Positions 37,651-47,509 are shown, numbered from the stretch's first letter. The stretch is 64,000 nucleotides of DNA from Gordonia tangerina (GCF_021556435.1 NZ_JAKGCU010000007.1:120647-184646); one strand, 5' to 3'. Translations and numbers: made by a program. Notes: generated by a model not told the origin, from the sequence alone.

Positions 37651-39012
37651 ATGGTCTCGACGGGTACGGCAGCCAAGTCCACGGTGTTCGCCGCGGCGCC
37701 TGCGGGCAGTGATCTGCTCGAGGTGCCCTGCGCGCAACGCAACGGTGTCCTGGAGATGATGGCGATGCGTCGCGACCCGTTCGCCTTTGGCGACGAACGC
37801 CTCGCCCGTCTCGGTCAGGTCTCCGGACTCAATGCGCTCGGCGTCAAGATGGTGATCGCTGCCGGACCCCGCGCCGCCGACGAAATCCTGATGAACCGCG
37901 ACAAGGCTTTCGCCAATGGCCCTGCGTGGAGCTACTTCATCGGCCCGTTCTTCAACCGCGGCATCATGCTCCTCGATTTCGACGAGCATCGTCATCACCG
38001 CCACATCCTGCAGCAGGCCTTCACCCCGTCGGCACTCAAGGGCTACATGCAGGAGATGCAGCCGATGATCGCCGAGCGGGTCGCCGACCTCCCCACCGGC
38101 AACGTGAAGATGTTCGAGCAGTTCAAATCGCTGACCCTCGACGTCGCGCTCGAGGTGTTCCTCGGGCTGGAATTGCCGAAGGACCAGGCGGACAAGATCA
38201 ACAAGGCGTTCATCGACACCGTGCGCGCCGGTGTCGCCTACGTCCGCAAGCCGGTGCCCGGTGGCCGGTGGTGGAAGGGATTGCGCGGACGCCGGGTGCT
38301 CGAGGAGTTCTTCTACGACAACATCGCGGCCAAGCGGGCTCGTGAGACCCCCGACCTGTTCTCCGTGCTGTGTCACGTCGAAGGCGATGAGGGGGAGCGG
38401 TTCACCGACGCCGATGTCGTCAACCACATGATCTTCGTGCTGATGGCCGCCCACGACACGTCGACGATCACGATGACCCAGATGGCGTATCGGATGGCGA
38501 AGTCGCCTGAATGGCAACGCCGGGCACGTGAACAGTCGCTGGAGCTCAACCCGGAGCTCGGCTACGACGATCTCGGAAAGCTCTCGGTTCTCGATCTGGT
38601 GCTCAAGGAGTCGCTGCGGATGTGTCCGCCGGTGCCGGCGCAGCCACGGATGGCGGTCAAGGACACCTCGGTGCAGGGATTCTTCGTGCCAAAGGGCTCG
38701 ATGGTCACCGTGCCGCAGATGACCAATCACCGTGATCCGGAGTTCTTCACCAACCCCGACATGTTCGATCCCGAGCGCTTCAACGCAGAGCGCAAAGAGG
38801 ACAAGGGCCATCGCATGGCCTGGACCCCGTTCGGTGGCGGCGTGCACAAGTGCATCGGGCTGTATTTTGGCCAGATGGAGATCAAGACGATCCTGCATCA
38901 CCTGCTGCGCAACTACGAATGGTCGGTGCCCGAGGGCTACCAGATCCCGATGGACTACAGCGCGTTGCCGGTCCCGAAGGACAAACTGCCCGTCGACCTC
39001 CGACGCCGATGA
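37651..39012 (+). CDS. cytochrome P450 (CYP136-like)
   Basis: A 453-residue P450 monooxygenase. The I-helix oxygen motif is AAHDTSTIT, the ExxR pair is in KESLRM, and the heme-binding loop is FGGGVHKCIG with the thiolate Cys401. The order P450-TetR-SDR is that of Rv3059-Rv3057c, where the P450 is CYP136. The substrate is unknown. The ATG at 37651 has AGGAG seven bases upstream; frames reaching further back lie inside menC. It overlaps the TetR gene by four bases. Confidence 0.9.
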   Translation: MVSTGTAAKSTVFAAAPAGSDLLEVPCAQRNGVLEMMAMRRDPFAFGDERLARLGQVSGLNALGVKMVIAAGPRAADEILMNRDKAFANGPAWSYFIGPFFNRGIMLLDFDEHRHHRHILQQAFTPSALKGYMQEMQPMIAERVADLPTGNVKMFEQFKSLTLDVALEVFLGLELPKDQADKINKAFIDTVRAGVAYVRKPVPGGRWWKGLRGRRVLEEFFYDNIAAKRARETPDLFSVLCHVEGDEGERFTDADVVNHMIFVLMAAHDTSTITMTQMAYRMAKSPEWQRRAREQSLELNPELGYDDLGKLSVLDLVLKESLRMCPPVPAQPRMAVKDTSVQGFFVPKGSMVTVPQMTNHRDPEFFTNPDMFDPERFNAERKEDKGHRMAWTPFGGGVHKCIGLYFGQMEIKTILHHLLRNYEWSVPEGYQIPMDYSALPVPKDKLPVDLRRR

Positions 39013-39623
39013 GCCCCGGGCGGATGTCGCAGACCAAAGCGCCGCGCAAGGCCCGCAACACGGCGAGCCCCGAAGACCAGGAACAAGCGATCCTGGCGGC
39101 CGCGGAGGTCGAGTTCACCGACGTCGGAGTGCGCCGCGCGAACATGGACGAGGTGGCCGCGCAGGCCGGCGTCAGCCGTAGCACCCTCTACCGCCGGTTT
39201 CCCAACAAGGAAGCGCTGCTGCTCGCGGTCGCCAACGACCTGTACGAGCGCGGTATGCAACGTCTGATGGCGGCGGTTGTGGGCCTCGGTCCGGCCGAAG
39301 CGGTGGTGGAGGCCTTCGCCGAAGGTGCGGTGATGATCTCCGAGGATCCGTTGATGCGACGGCTGGTGCTGACCGACGCGGAGATGCGACCGATCACGTC
39401 GGCGGTGACGTCGTTGTTCATCGACATGGTCACCGACCGGGTCGCAACCACATTGCGGGAGTCGGGGGCGACAATGCCCGACGACGACCTGCGTCAAGCC
39501 GTGGAATTGCATGTCCGCCTGGTCATCTCCTTTCTGGAGGTACCCGCGACAGACGAACGCAAACAACAGCCCGATGCGGTGCGCGAACTCGCTGCCAAGT
39601 ACCTCGCGCCGATGATCTGGTGA
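39009..39623 (+). CDS. TetR family regulator of the P450 operon
   Basis: A 204-residue TetR protein with the helix-turn-helix at about 45-75 (MDEVAAQAGVSRSTLYRRFPNKEAL). The start overlaps the P450 stop (ATGA), so the regulator is made with the genes it probably represses. Its equivalent in the CYP136 locus of M. tuberculosis is Rv3058c. Confidence 0.88.
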   Translation: MSPGRMSQTKAPRKARNTASPEDQEQAILAAAEVEFTDVGVRRANMDEVAAQAGVSRSTLYRRFPNKEALLLAVANDLYERGMQRLMAAVVGLGPAEAVVEAFAEGAVMISEDPLMRRLVLTDAEMRPITSAVTSLFIDMVTDRVATTLRESGATMPDDDLRQAVELHVRLVISFLEVPATDERKQQPDAVRELAAKYLAPMIW

Positions 39624-39677
39624 TACCTATCCGCGACCACGAACCCGTGGTCGCGGTCTGCTGATGGAGGGATTCTG

Positions 39678-40541
39678 ATGGCCGTTCGAGATCTGCTGCG
39701 CCGTGGACCGGACCACGGAGAAGTTCGTGCTGCGCTGCGCGGCAAGGTGATCGCAATCACCGGCGGTGCGCGCGGTATCGGCTTCGAGACCGCGACACAG
39801 TTGTTTGAGGCGGGTGCGGTGGTCGCGCTCGGTGACATCGACGACGACGCGGTGGGCAAGGCCGCCGCCGATCTCGGCGTGGAGGGATTCGGTGTCGACG
39901 TGACCGACCGGTCCTCGTTCGAGGAGTTCCTCGACGCGGTGGAGTCCGCGGTCGGGCCGATCGACGTGCTGATCAACAACGCGGGCATCATGCCGGTCGG
40001 TGACTTCCTGTCCTACGACGAGGCGTTGATCCGCCGAACCTACGACATCGACGTGATCGGCGTGATCACCGGTACCCAACTGGCCGCTCGTCGCATGGTG
40101 GCCCGGGGTCGCGGCCAGATCGTCAACATCGCCTCGGTCGCCGGACGGCTGCCCACGCCCGGACTGACCATCTACAACGGCGCCAAGGCGGCCGTCATCG
40201 AGTTCTCCGAGGCCGTTGACGCCGAACTCGAGAAGACCGGCGTGCGGGTCAGCGCCGTGTTGCCGACATTCACGCGCACAGGTCTGATCTCCGGGCTGCA
40301 CACCAATTCGATGGTCCGCGCGATCGAACCCGAAGACGTGGCGGCCCAGGTGCTCGCCATCATCGCTCGTCCGCGGGTTCGCTTGACGGCTCCGCGATCG
40401 ATGGCGTGGACGCATGCCAATGCCCTGTTCCCGCAACGGATGAAGCGGGCATCGCGGCGGATGACCAAGCTGGACAGCATGTTCCTCGACTATGACCACG
40501 AACAGCGTGCCGCCTACTCGAAACGGATCGGTTCGCGGTAG
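39678..40541 (+). CDS. short-chain dehydrogenase/reductase
   Basis: A 287-residue SDR. The cofactor motif is TGGARGIG, NNAGIMP follows strand 4, and the catalytic pair is in YNGAKAAV (Tyr-x3-Lys) with Ser upstream in NIASVAG. Asp after strand 2 (GDIDDD) suggests NAD(H). Third member of the P450 operon; it may oxidise an alcohol made by the P450. Confidence 0.88.
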   Translation: MAVRDLLRRGPDHGEVRAALRGKVIAITGGARGIGFETATQLFEAGAVVALGDIDDDAVGKAAADLGVEGFGVDVTDRSSFEEFLDAVESAVGPIDVLINNAGIMPVGDFLSYDEALIRRTYDIDVIGVITGTQLAARRMVARGRGQIVNIASVAGRLPTPGLTIYNGAKAAVIEFSEAVDAELEKTGVRVSAVLPTFTRTGLISGLHTNSMVRAIEPEDVAAQVLAIIARPRVRLTAPRSMAWTHANALFPQRMKRASRRMTKLDSMFLDYDHEQRAAYSKRIGSR

Positions 40542-40566
40542 CGCGGCGCGGTCGATCCGACCGGTG

Positions 40567-41451
40567 TCAGCGCGGCAGGACGAGGACGGGTACCGGCGAG
40601 TGACGGATCAGTTTGCTGGCCCGTGATCCGAGGAACACCTGCGCGAGTACGCCGTCGCGGGCGCTGCCGAGGAACAGCACCTCGCCACCGATCCACTCGA
40701 TCGAGTCGAACGCCTCCCGGTAACCGCGGCCGACGGCCACCACACAGTCGGTGCCGGGGGCGATCACGCCGTCATCGAGCAGCATCCGGTGTGACTCGGC
40801 GGATTGTGCCTGCCATTGGGAGAGCACGTCGTCCTCCGTGCTCAGGCCGACCAGCGGCGGGTACATCGCCCCGCCGCGCACCGCAAACGACACCACCCGC
40901 AGTGGCGCATCCATCCGATCGCAGAGGCCCCGGGCGCGGGCGATGACCGACCGCGATTCGGGTCCCGATCCGCTGATCGCCGCGGTGACCCGGGTGAGCA
41001 GGCCGTCCTTGGGCGACCGGTAACCGCGCGGGCTGATGCCCACCGGTACCGGCGAGCGATGCATCAGCGTGTCGGCGGTCGAGCCGAGCACGATCTGACC
41101 CAGCTGCCCGTCACCGGTCGAGCTGATCGCGATCGCATCGGCGTCGAGGGCGCGGGCGTGCTCGATGAGTGCCGATGCCACCGTTCGATGATCGAGTCGG
41201 GTGAACCGCCAGCTCAGCTCGGGCGGATAGATGGTCATGTACTCGGCGACCTCCGCCTCCGCCGTGGCCGCGACTTCGTCGGTCCACGAGGCGAACTCGG
41301 CATCGACCTTGGCCATCGACGGCGTGGTCCAGGGCTTGGGGACGACCGTGGCCACCACGAGGTCGGTGTGCAACGATTCGGCGGCCATCGCGCCGAGTTG
41401 CAGCCCGCCCAGGCCGCCCTCGCCCTGGACGTAGCCCACCAGGATCGTCAT
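40567..41451 (-). CDS. universal stress protein, two UspA domains
   Basis: A 294-residue protein with tandem Usp domains (about 1-140 and 155-294). Each ends in the nucleotide-binding pattern G-x2-G-x9-G-S/T (GQIVLGSTADTLMHRSPVPV and AQVFLGSRASKLIRHSPVPV). The ATG overlaps the permease stop, so the two are co-translated. Usp partners of transporters are common and may sense ATP. Confidence 0.87.
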   Translation of the reverse strand: MTILVGYVQGEGGLGGLQLGAMAAESLHTDLVVATVVPKPWTTPSMAKVDAEFASWTDEVAATAEAEVAEYMTIYPPELSWRFTRLDHRTVASALIEHARALDADAIAISSTGDGQLGQIVLGSTADTLMHRSPVPVGISPRGYRSPKDGLLTRVTAAISGSGPESRSVIARARGLCDRMDAPLRVVSFAVRGGAMYPPLVGLSTEDDVLSQWQAQSAESHRMLLDDGVIAPGTDCVVAVGRGYREAFDSIEWIGGEVLFLGSARDGVLAQVFLGSRASKLIRHSPVPVLVLPR

Positions 41452-42905
41452 GGGTGAGCCCCGTCCGAGTTCGGTGTAGTCGCGTTCAGCTTGCTGTGGC
41501 GGCGTCCCCACAGGGCGTAGAACAGCAGGGCCGCGGCGACCCACGCGCCGAAGAAGGCAAAGGTGACCGGCGCCAGACCACTCAGAATCCACACACAGGC
41601 CGCCACCGACAGCACCGGCGTCACCGGGTAGCCGGGCACACGGAACGGTCGTGGCAGGTCGGGCATGGTGCGGCGCAGGATGATCACGCCGATCGACACC
41701 ACGATGAATGCCGCCAGCGTGCCGACCGAGACCAGATCCCACAGCTTGTCGATCGGGACGAAGCCGCCGAGCACGGCGATCACCGCGCACACCACCACCG
41801 TGTTGTTCACCGGCACCATCGTTGTCGAACTGACCTTGGCGAAGGCGGATGGCAGCAGGCCATCTCGTCCCATCGCGAACAGAATGCGCGTCTGGCCGTA
41901 GATCACCACCAACGTCACCGAGAAGATGGAGATGACCGCACCCGCCGCGATGATGGTGCCGACCCAGGTGGAACCGGTTACCGAGTTGGCCAGCACCGAC
42001 AGGCTGGCGCTGTCGTCGGGATCGAAATCGGTCCAGGCCTGTGCGCCGATCGACGCCACGGCGGTGAGCAGATAGATGCCGGTGACCACCACGAGGGCGC
42101 CGATGATGGCCCGTGGCATGGCCTGCTGCGGGTTGCGTACTTCATCCCCGGCCGTGGATACCGCGTCGAGGCCGATGAAGGTGAAGAAGATGACCGCGGC
42201 TGCCGACGTCACCCCGGCCATCCCCTCGGGCATGAACGGCGTGAAGTGGCTGGAGGTGAACGCGGTGAGGCAAACTGCCGCGAACAGCAGCAGCACACCG
42301 AGTTTGATCAACACCATCACCGTGTTGACGATCGCGGACTCGCTGGCGCCGCGAATGAGTAGCAGACCGCACAGGACGACGAGGATCACCGACGGCAGGT
42401 TCACGATTCCGGGATCATCGACGCCCCAGGGCGCGGCGTTGAGGGCATCGGGGATATGCCAGCCGAACAGGTTGTCGAGCAGCTCGTTGAGATATTGACC
42501 CCAGCCGATCGAGGTGGCTGCCGCCGACACCCCGTACTCGAGCATCAGGCATGCGCCGATGCCGACCGCCACCACCTCGCCCAGGGTCGCGTACGCATAG
42601 GAATAGCTCGACCCGGACACCGGTACCGCCGAAGCCATCTCGGCGTAGCAGGTCGCCGCGAGGCCGGCCGCGACCCCGGCAACCACGAACGCGATCAGCA
42701 CCGCCGGGCCGGCTTTGCTGATGGCCTCGGGGACGACGATGAAGATGCCGGTGCCGACCGTCGCACCGACACCGAAGAGGGTCAGTTGGAACGTGCCGAT
42801 ACTACGTTTGAGGTGCGGATCGTCGGTCGCCTCCCCGGGCGCCCCGGCACCCCGCACAGGTTTGCGGCGGAATATCGTGGCGGTGATCGATTGTGGTCGC
42901 GTCAT
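41448..42905 (-). CDS. APC-family amino acid permease
   Basis: A 485-residue transporter with about twelve to fourteen membrane helices. VGATVGTGIFIVVPE is the unwound TM1 substrate site of the cationic amino acid transporter type, and FFTFIGLDAVSTAGDEVRNP is also characteristic. Probably imports a basic or neutral amino acid by proton symport. Coupled to the universal stress gene. Confidence 0.88.
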   Translation of the reverse strand: MTRPQSITATIFRRKPVRGAGAPGEATDDPHLKRSIGTFQLTLFGVGATVGTGIFIVVPEAISKAGPAVLIAFVVAGVAAGLAATCYAEMASAVPVSGSSYSYAYATLGEVVAVGIGACLMLEYGVSAAATSIGWGQYLNELLDNLFGWHIPDALNAAPWGVDDPGIVNLPSVILVVLCGLLLIRGASESAIVNTVMVLIKLGVLLLFAAVCLTAFTSSHFTPFMPEGMAGVTSAAAVIFFTFIGLDAVSTAGDEVRNPQQAMPRAIIGALVVVTGIYLLTAVASIGAQAWTDFDPDDSASLSVLANSVTGSTWVGTIIAAGAVISIFSVTLVVIYGQTRILFAMGRDGLLPSAFAKVSSTTMVPVNNTVVVCAVIAVLGGFVPIDKLWDLVSVGTLAAFIVVSIGVIILRRTMPDLPRPFRVPGYPVTPVLSVAACVWILSGLAPVTFAFFGAWVAAALLFYALWGRRHSKLNATTPNSDGAHP

Positions 42906-43069
42906 CGGCGCCTCCTCGCAGGTAATAGACGATTCTGCGCCGGATTCGCCGGACTCGCAGCCCGATGGCCAGACCGGGTCGCCCGAGCGCTGCCGATGCC
43001 GTCGCCGGTGGCGTGTCTAGGGTGGAGTCCGCCGACACCGGTGAACGGGTCGGCGGAAAGGGGTGTTGG

Positions 43070-43669
43070 ATGGCCCGGGACGCGGCGATCGAGGCCGAGC
43101 GGGCTGCCCGCGGTGAGTTGCGACGGGCCGTCGAGGCGCTCGGCGAGGCCCAGGTGGCCGCGGGGATGCGACGCCGGTCCCGCGCTCCCCGATGGGTGGC
43201 GCTGGCAGCCGCTGTTGCGGTTGTCGCTGCAGTGGTTTCGACGGTGCTGTGGGTACGGGGCGCCGACGCTTACACCGACGCCGACTACCAGCGCGCCGCC
43301 GTCGACCGCGTGACAATGCTGCTGAGCCCCGATCATCGACGCCCCGAGCAGGTGCGCCGGATCATCGACGGCGCGACCGGCGAGTTCCGGGACCAGTTCG
43401 CGCAATCCGCGGACGCCTACTCCCGGTTCGTCGCCTCGCAGGGCACGGTGGCGCGTGGAATCGTCGACGGCTCAGGTGTGGCTCGGCGTTCGGGCGATCG
43501 GGCTGTTGTCCTCGTCGCGTCGACGGTGGTCTTCGCCGGGGGCGACGACCCCGATGCCGTCGGCGACCCCGATCCTGTCGACGAGACGGTGCGCCGGTTC
43601 CGGTTGCGGGTCCTCGTCGAACCGGCCGATGGCGAACTCAAACTCGCGGCGGTGCAGTACCTCCCATGA
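43070..43669 (+). CDS. Mce-associated membrane protein 1
   Basis: A 199-residue protein with one membrane helix (about 43-63) and an exported domain. The shape and the pattern of the exported part (AAVDRVTMLLSPDHR...) fit Mce-associated proteins. First of four overlapping genes of the same shape. No mce or yrbE gene is nearby. The family is thought to stabilise Mce lipid transporters. Confidence 0.7.
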   Translation: MARDAAIEAERAARGELRRAVEALGEAQVAAGMRRRSRAPRWVALAAAVAVVAAVVSTVLWVRGADAYTDADYQRAAVDRVTMLLSPDHRRPEQVRRIIDGATGEFRDQFAQSADAYSRFVASQGTVARGIVDGSGVARRSGDRAVVLVASTVVFAGGDDPDAVGDPDPVDETVRRFRLRVLVEPADGELKLAAVQYLP

Positions 43670-44226
43670 CGACCCCACCCGAGAAGAGTGCTCACGCAAC
43701 GGTGTCTGCCAGTGCCGGCCGCGGTCTGCGCGCTGCCCGCGGGGTGATCCCCGTGCGGCGCGCCGTCGCGTTCGGCGGGGTGATCGCTGTCGTCGCGACC
43801 GCACTCGTGGTCGCCGTGGGTGTGCAGTGGCGGGAGTCGGTGATCGACTCCGCCACCGACCGGGCCCGCACCGAGTTGCGTCGGTCCGCCGGCGAGATCG
43901 TCGCTCACGTGTTCTCGGTGACCACGGCATCGTGGCAGGCCGACCGGCATCGTGCGCGCGGTCTCGTCGGCGGTGAGTTCGCGCGGCGCTATGCCACCGA
44001 GTTGACCCGGCCACCGGCCGACGGCGCCGTGCGGGTCACCTGGCGCCCGGATGTCGTCGGCGTGGTCGATGCCGAACCGGACAGCGGTACCACCCTGATC
44101 CGGGCGTCCGTGGAAACCGTCGCGACCCCCGACGCCCCACCGATCACCGAGAAACGTTCAGTGCAGGCCCGGTTCGACCGGGTCGGGGACATCTGGCAGC
44201 TGACCGGGATGGAGGTGTTGTCATGA
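43666..44226 (+). CDS. Mce-associated membrane protein 2
   Basis: A 186-residue protein with a membrane helix at about 33-53 and an exported domain ending in RVGDIWQLTGMEVL, typical of the family's last strand. The start overlaps the previous stop by four bases and the next gene also overlaps. Confidence 0.7.
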   Translation: MTTPPEKSAHATVSASAGRGLRAARGVIPVRRAVAFGGVIAVVATALVVAVGVQWRESVIDSATDRARTELRRSAGEIVAHVFSVTTASWQADRHRARGLVGGEFARRYATELTRPPADGAVRVTWRPDVVGVVDAEPDSGTTLIRASVETVATPDAPPITEKRSVQARFDRVGDIWQLTGMEVLS

Positions 44227-44882
44227 CGTCGTCGGACTCTCGCGGCGCCGGCGCCCCGGATCATGCCCTCGACGCGTCAGAGCATGCCCTCGACGATGCC
44301 CGCCGGCGCGTCGAACAGGCGACCCGCGCGGCCCGGCGTGCCCGCATCGACGCCTCGGATGCGTTGCGTGCCCGGGCCCGACGTCGATCGGCGTGGTTCC
44401 GGGGCGTCATCGCGATCGCGGGTGCCGTGATCATCGTCGCGAGCGGGGTGCTCGTCGCGGTGGTCATGCACAACCATGCATCGGCCGAGCGGTCGGCGGC
44501 GGCAGACGCGGCGCTGGCGGCAGCCAGTTCCTCGGTCGCGTCGTTACTGACCGCCGATCCCGCCGATGCCGGCGGCTACGTGAATCGCGCCGTCGCCGTG
44601 ACGACCGGCGACCAGCGCGATCGGATCGAGGCGGCCCGCGACTCATTGGTGGCCGAGGTGACCGCGCAGGCCGAGCCCAGTTCCGGGCGGGTGCTGTCGG
44701 CGGGGCTGATCACCGACCCCGACTCGGATGCCGAGGGTGCCGAGGCGGCGGCACTTGTCGTGGCCGAGGCCTCCGATCCGCAATTGATCGGCGCCCAGGG
44801 TGATGACACCCGCGTCACCATCGAGGTGACGATGATCCGAGCCGGCCAGGACTGGCTGATCAGCCGGGCGGTGCTGACATGA
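44223..44882 (+). CDS. Mce-associated membrane protein 3
   Basis: A 219-residue protein with an Ala/Arg-rich, probably coiled N-terminus (DDARRRVEQATRAARRARID), a helix at about 59-80, and a Mce-associated exported domain ending in AGQDWLISRAVLT. Overlaps both neighbours by four bases. Confidence 0.68.
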   Translation: MTSSDSRGAGAPDHALDASEHALDDARRRVEQATRAARRARIDASDALRARARRRSAWFRGVIAIAGAVIIVASGVLVAVVMHNHASAERSAAADAALAAASSSVASLLTADPADAGGYVNRAVAVTTGDQRDRIEAARDSLVAEVTAQAEPSSGRVLSAGLITDPDSDAEGAEAAALVVAEASDPQLIGAQGDDTRVTIEVTMIRAGQDWLISRAVLT

Positions 44883-45448
44883 CCGCCGGCGCAGCTCCCG
44901 GTCCGGCGCGGCGGCCTGGCGCGCACCTGGGCAGACGTGGACGTCGCCGCGTCATCGTTGCCACGGCGATCGCGTTCGTGGCCGTCGTGGTGACGGTGGT
45001 GGGTCTGATCGGTGCCGCGCGGACGCGTCCGGTGCCCGACGACACGCAACGTACCGCTGTGCTCACGGCGACCGATGCGGCGGTGACCGCACTGTTGTCC
45101 TACACCCCGGACGAGACCGAGCGCGACCGGCACGAGGTCCTCGCACAGCTCACCGCGCCGATCGACGAGGCATACCGTGCGCAGGGCGTCGACGTGGTGT
45201 TACCTGGCGCGATCGAGGCCGGGATGACGTTGTCGGCGCAGGTGGTGGGTGCCGGGGTCGAGGAGTTCACCGCCGAACGCGCGCGGGTGCTGGTGTTCGT
45301 CGACCAGACGGTGAGTATCCCCGCAGCGACCGATACCGGTGATCGAGACGACGACCGTACCCCTACCGCTCGATGGGCCACTATGCGTAATGTCAAGGGG
45401 AATTGGCGTCTTGCCGACCTCGCAATGGTCGGCGACGTCACCCGGTGA
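44879..45448 (+). CDS. Mce-associated membrane protein 4
   Basis: A 189-residue protein with a helix at about 24-44 and an exported domain ending in NVKGNWRLADLAMVG. Last of the coupled set. An inverted repeat begins directly after its stop. Confidence 0.7.
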   Translation: MTAGAAPGPARRPGAHLGRRGRRRVIVATAIAFVAVVVTVVGLIGAARTRPVPDDTQRTAVLTATDAAVTALLSYTPDETERDRHEVLAQLTAPIDEAYRAQGVDVVLPGAIEAGMTLSAQVVGAGVEEFTAERARVLVFVDQTVSIPAATDTGDRDDDRTPTARWATMRNVKGNWRLADLAMVGDVTR

Positions 45449-45471
45449 GGAAGTGCATTTCGCGCACTTCC
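45449..45471 (+). terminator. hairpin after the Mce-associated genes
   Basis: Perfect 8-bp arms GGAAGTGC and GCACTTCC with a seven-base loop, starting at the base after the stop codon. No T-run; could equally be an operator for the reductase gene downstream. Confidence 0.5.
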
Positions 45472-45552
45472 CGGTCGGCTTCGGAAAGGCCGGCACCCGC
45501 GCTGCCGCATGTCGCGACATCGCGGACAAGGACGTGTCAGGAGGAATTCGGG

Positions 45553-46767
45553 ATGAGCGCATCATCGGCAGGTGTGGTTGTGGTGGGTGCGGGGCTCGGA
45601 GGTATCCGCGTGGCGGAGAGCCTGCGCAGCAACGAGTACACCGGACCCATCACGCTGATCGGCGAGGAAGCCCACCCGCCGTATGACCGTCCGCCGTTGT
45701 CGAAGTCCGTGCTGCTCGGTAAGGACGACCGGGTCGATCTGAAGCCGGCCGACTACTTCGGTGAGGCATCGGTGCAGCTGCGTGTCGGTGAACGCGTGTG
45801 TGCTATCTCGCCGGAGACCCGCACCGTGACCGTCGAACGGCTCGACGCCCCCACCGAGCGTGCGGAGGTCGCCTACGACTCACTCGTCTTGGCAACCGGA
45901 CTGCGCCCGCGGTCGCTGCCGGGTACCGAGGGGGTGGCCGGTGTCCACGTGCTGCGCACCATCGACGACGCCCTCGCGCTGCGCAGCGAGATCGAGAATG
46001 CCTCGCGCGCAGTGATCGTCGGCGCCGGTTTCATCGGTTGCGAGGTCGCGGCCAGCCTCAACCAGCGCGGCCTGGCGGTGACGCTGGTCGAGCCCGCGCC
46101 GACGCCGTTGGCCGCTGCGCTGGGAACCGGGGTGGGGGAGTTGATCACCCGGATGCATCAGGCCAACGGGGTCGATGTCCGCGCCGGGGTCGGCGTCGAC
46201 GAGGTGCGCTCGGCCGACGGTAAGGTCACCGGCGTGCGGCTCGCCGACGGCGACGAGGTGGCCGCCGACATCGTGGTGGTGGGTATCGGGTCGATCCCGG
46301 TGACCGATTACCTCGATGGTTCCGGGATCGAACTCGCGCCACGCGAATCCGGCGGCGGGATCGCCTGCGACGAGCACGGCCGCGCCTCCGCGCCGGACGT
46401 TTACGCGCTCGGCGACGTGGCGAACTGGCGCACAGAGACCGGCGGCACGCGCCGCGCGGAGCACTGGACGCACACGGTGGAGCAGGCCACCGTCGTCGCC
46501 CACCGGATCGCGCAGACCGACGCCATGATTCCGGCTGCGCCGCCGTACTTCTGGAGCGACCAGTACAACCTGAAGATCCAGGTGCTGGGTCGGCCCGAGG
46601 CCGGCGACGAACTCCATCTGGTCGACGACGACGGCACGAAGTTCCTGGCCTATTACAGCCGTGACGGCATCCTCACCGGCGTCGTCGGCGCGGGCAAGGT
46701 GGGTGCGGTGATGAAGACGCGGCCGAAACTGCTCACACCGACGCCGATCGCCGACGTGCTCGGCTGA
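45553..46767 (+). CDS. NAD(P)H-dependent ferredoxin reductase
   Basis: A 404-residue FAD/NAD enzyme of the rubredoxin/putidaredoxin reductase type. The FAD motif is VVGAGLGGIRVAESLR, the NAD motif is VIVGAGFIGCEVAASL, and the second FAD motif is DVYALGDVANW. It passes electrons from NAD(P)H to ferredoxins for P450s or oxygenases. No ferredoxin gene is adjacent. The gene resembles Rv0688, which lies between tuf and mft genes in M. tuberculosis as it does here. ATG at 45553 behind AGGA. Confidence 0.88.
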   Translation: MSASSAGVVVVGAGLGGIRVAESLRSNEYTGPITLIGEEAHPPYDRPPLSKSVLLGKDDRVDLKPADYFGEASVQLRVGERVCAISPETRTVTVERLDAPTERAEVAYDSLVLATGLRPRSLPGTEGVAGVHVLRTIDDALALRSEIENASRAVIVGAGFIGCEVAASLNQRGLAVTLVEPAPTPLAAALGTGVGELITRMHQANGVDVRAGVGVDEVRSADGKVTGVRLADGDEVAADIVVVGIGSIPVTDYLDGSGIELAPRESGGGIACDEHGRASAPDVYALGDVANWRTETGGTRRAEHWTHTVEQATVVAHRIAQTDAMIPAAPPYFWSDQYNLKIQVLGRPEAGDELHLVDDDGTKFLAYYSRDGILTGVVGAGKVGAVMKTRPKLLTPTPIADVLG

Positions 46768-46774
46768 GTTACCG

Positions 46775-47509
46775 GTGCCCCGACCGCACCCCGATATGGT
46801 CGAAGCCGTCGAACGCGCGATCGGCGACCTCGCCGACCCCCAGCGGGCGGTGTCCTCGGCGCGCTTCTTCAAAACCGGGCCGGGCGAGTACGGCGAAGGT
46901 GACCGGTTCGTCGGCGTGACCGTGCCGCAGCTACGCATGGTGGCCAAGAGGTTTCGTGGGGCCGGGGCCGACGTCGTATGGCGTCTGCTGGCCTCGGAAG
47001 TCCACGAACATCGCCTGACCGCCCTGTTCCTGCTGCGCGGCGAGTACGAACGTGCCGATGACGACACGGCGCGCCGGCGCTGGGTGGATCTCTACCTGCA
47101 AGCGTTGTCGGCCGGGCGTGTGAACAACTGGGATCTGGTCGATACCTCCGCCGATCCGGTGCTCGGTGCGTGGCTGGTGCGGACCGACGAATTCGGTCTG
47201 CTCGTGGAGTTGGCCGAACACGATGACCTGTGGACACGGCGGGCCGGTATCGTCGGCACCTTCGCCTTCCTGAAATGTGGTGTCGCGGATGCCACGCTCG
47301 CGGTGGTACCGGTGGTCATCGACGATCGCCGGGACCTGATCCAGAAGGCCACCGGCTGGATGTTGCGGGAGATGGGAAAGCGCGTCGACCGTGACCTGTT
47401 GACCGACTACCTCCACCAGCACGCCGCCGAGATGGGGCGTACCGCATTGAGTTACGCGACCGAACACCTCACGCCCGAGGAGCGTGCCCACTACCGCTCG
47501 TTGCGTTAG
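46775..47509 (+). CDS. AlkD-like DNA alkylation repair protein
   Basis: A 244-residue HEAT-repeat protein. FKTGPGEYGEGDRFVGVTVPQLR, NNWDLVDTSADPVLG and WTRRAGIVGTFAFLK match bacterial AlkD-type glycosylases for alkylated bases, including the Trp and Asp of the active site. GTG at 46775, eight bases after the reductase. Confidence 0.85.
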   Translation: MPRPHPDMVEAVERAIGDLADPQRAVSSARFFKTGPGEYGEGDRFVGVTVPQLRMVAKRFRGAGADVVWRLLASEVHEHRLTALFLLRGEYERADDDTARRRWVDLYLQALSAGRVNNWDLVDTSADPVLGAWLVRTDEFGLLVELAEHDDLWTRRAGIVGTFAFLKCGVADATLAVVPVVIDDRRDLIQKATGWMLREMGKRVDRDLLTDYLHQHAAEMGRTALSYATEHLTPEERAHYRSLR

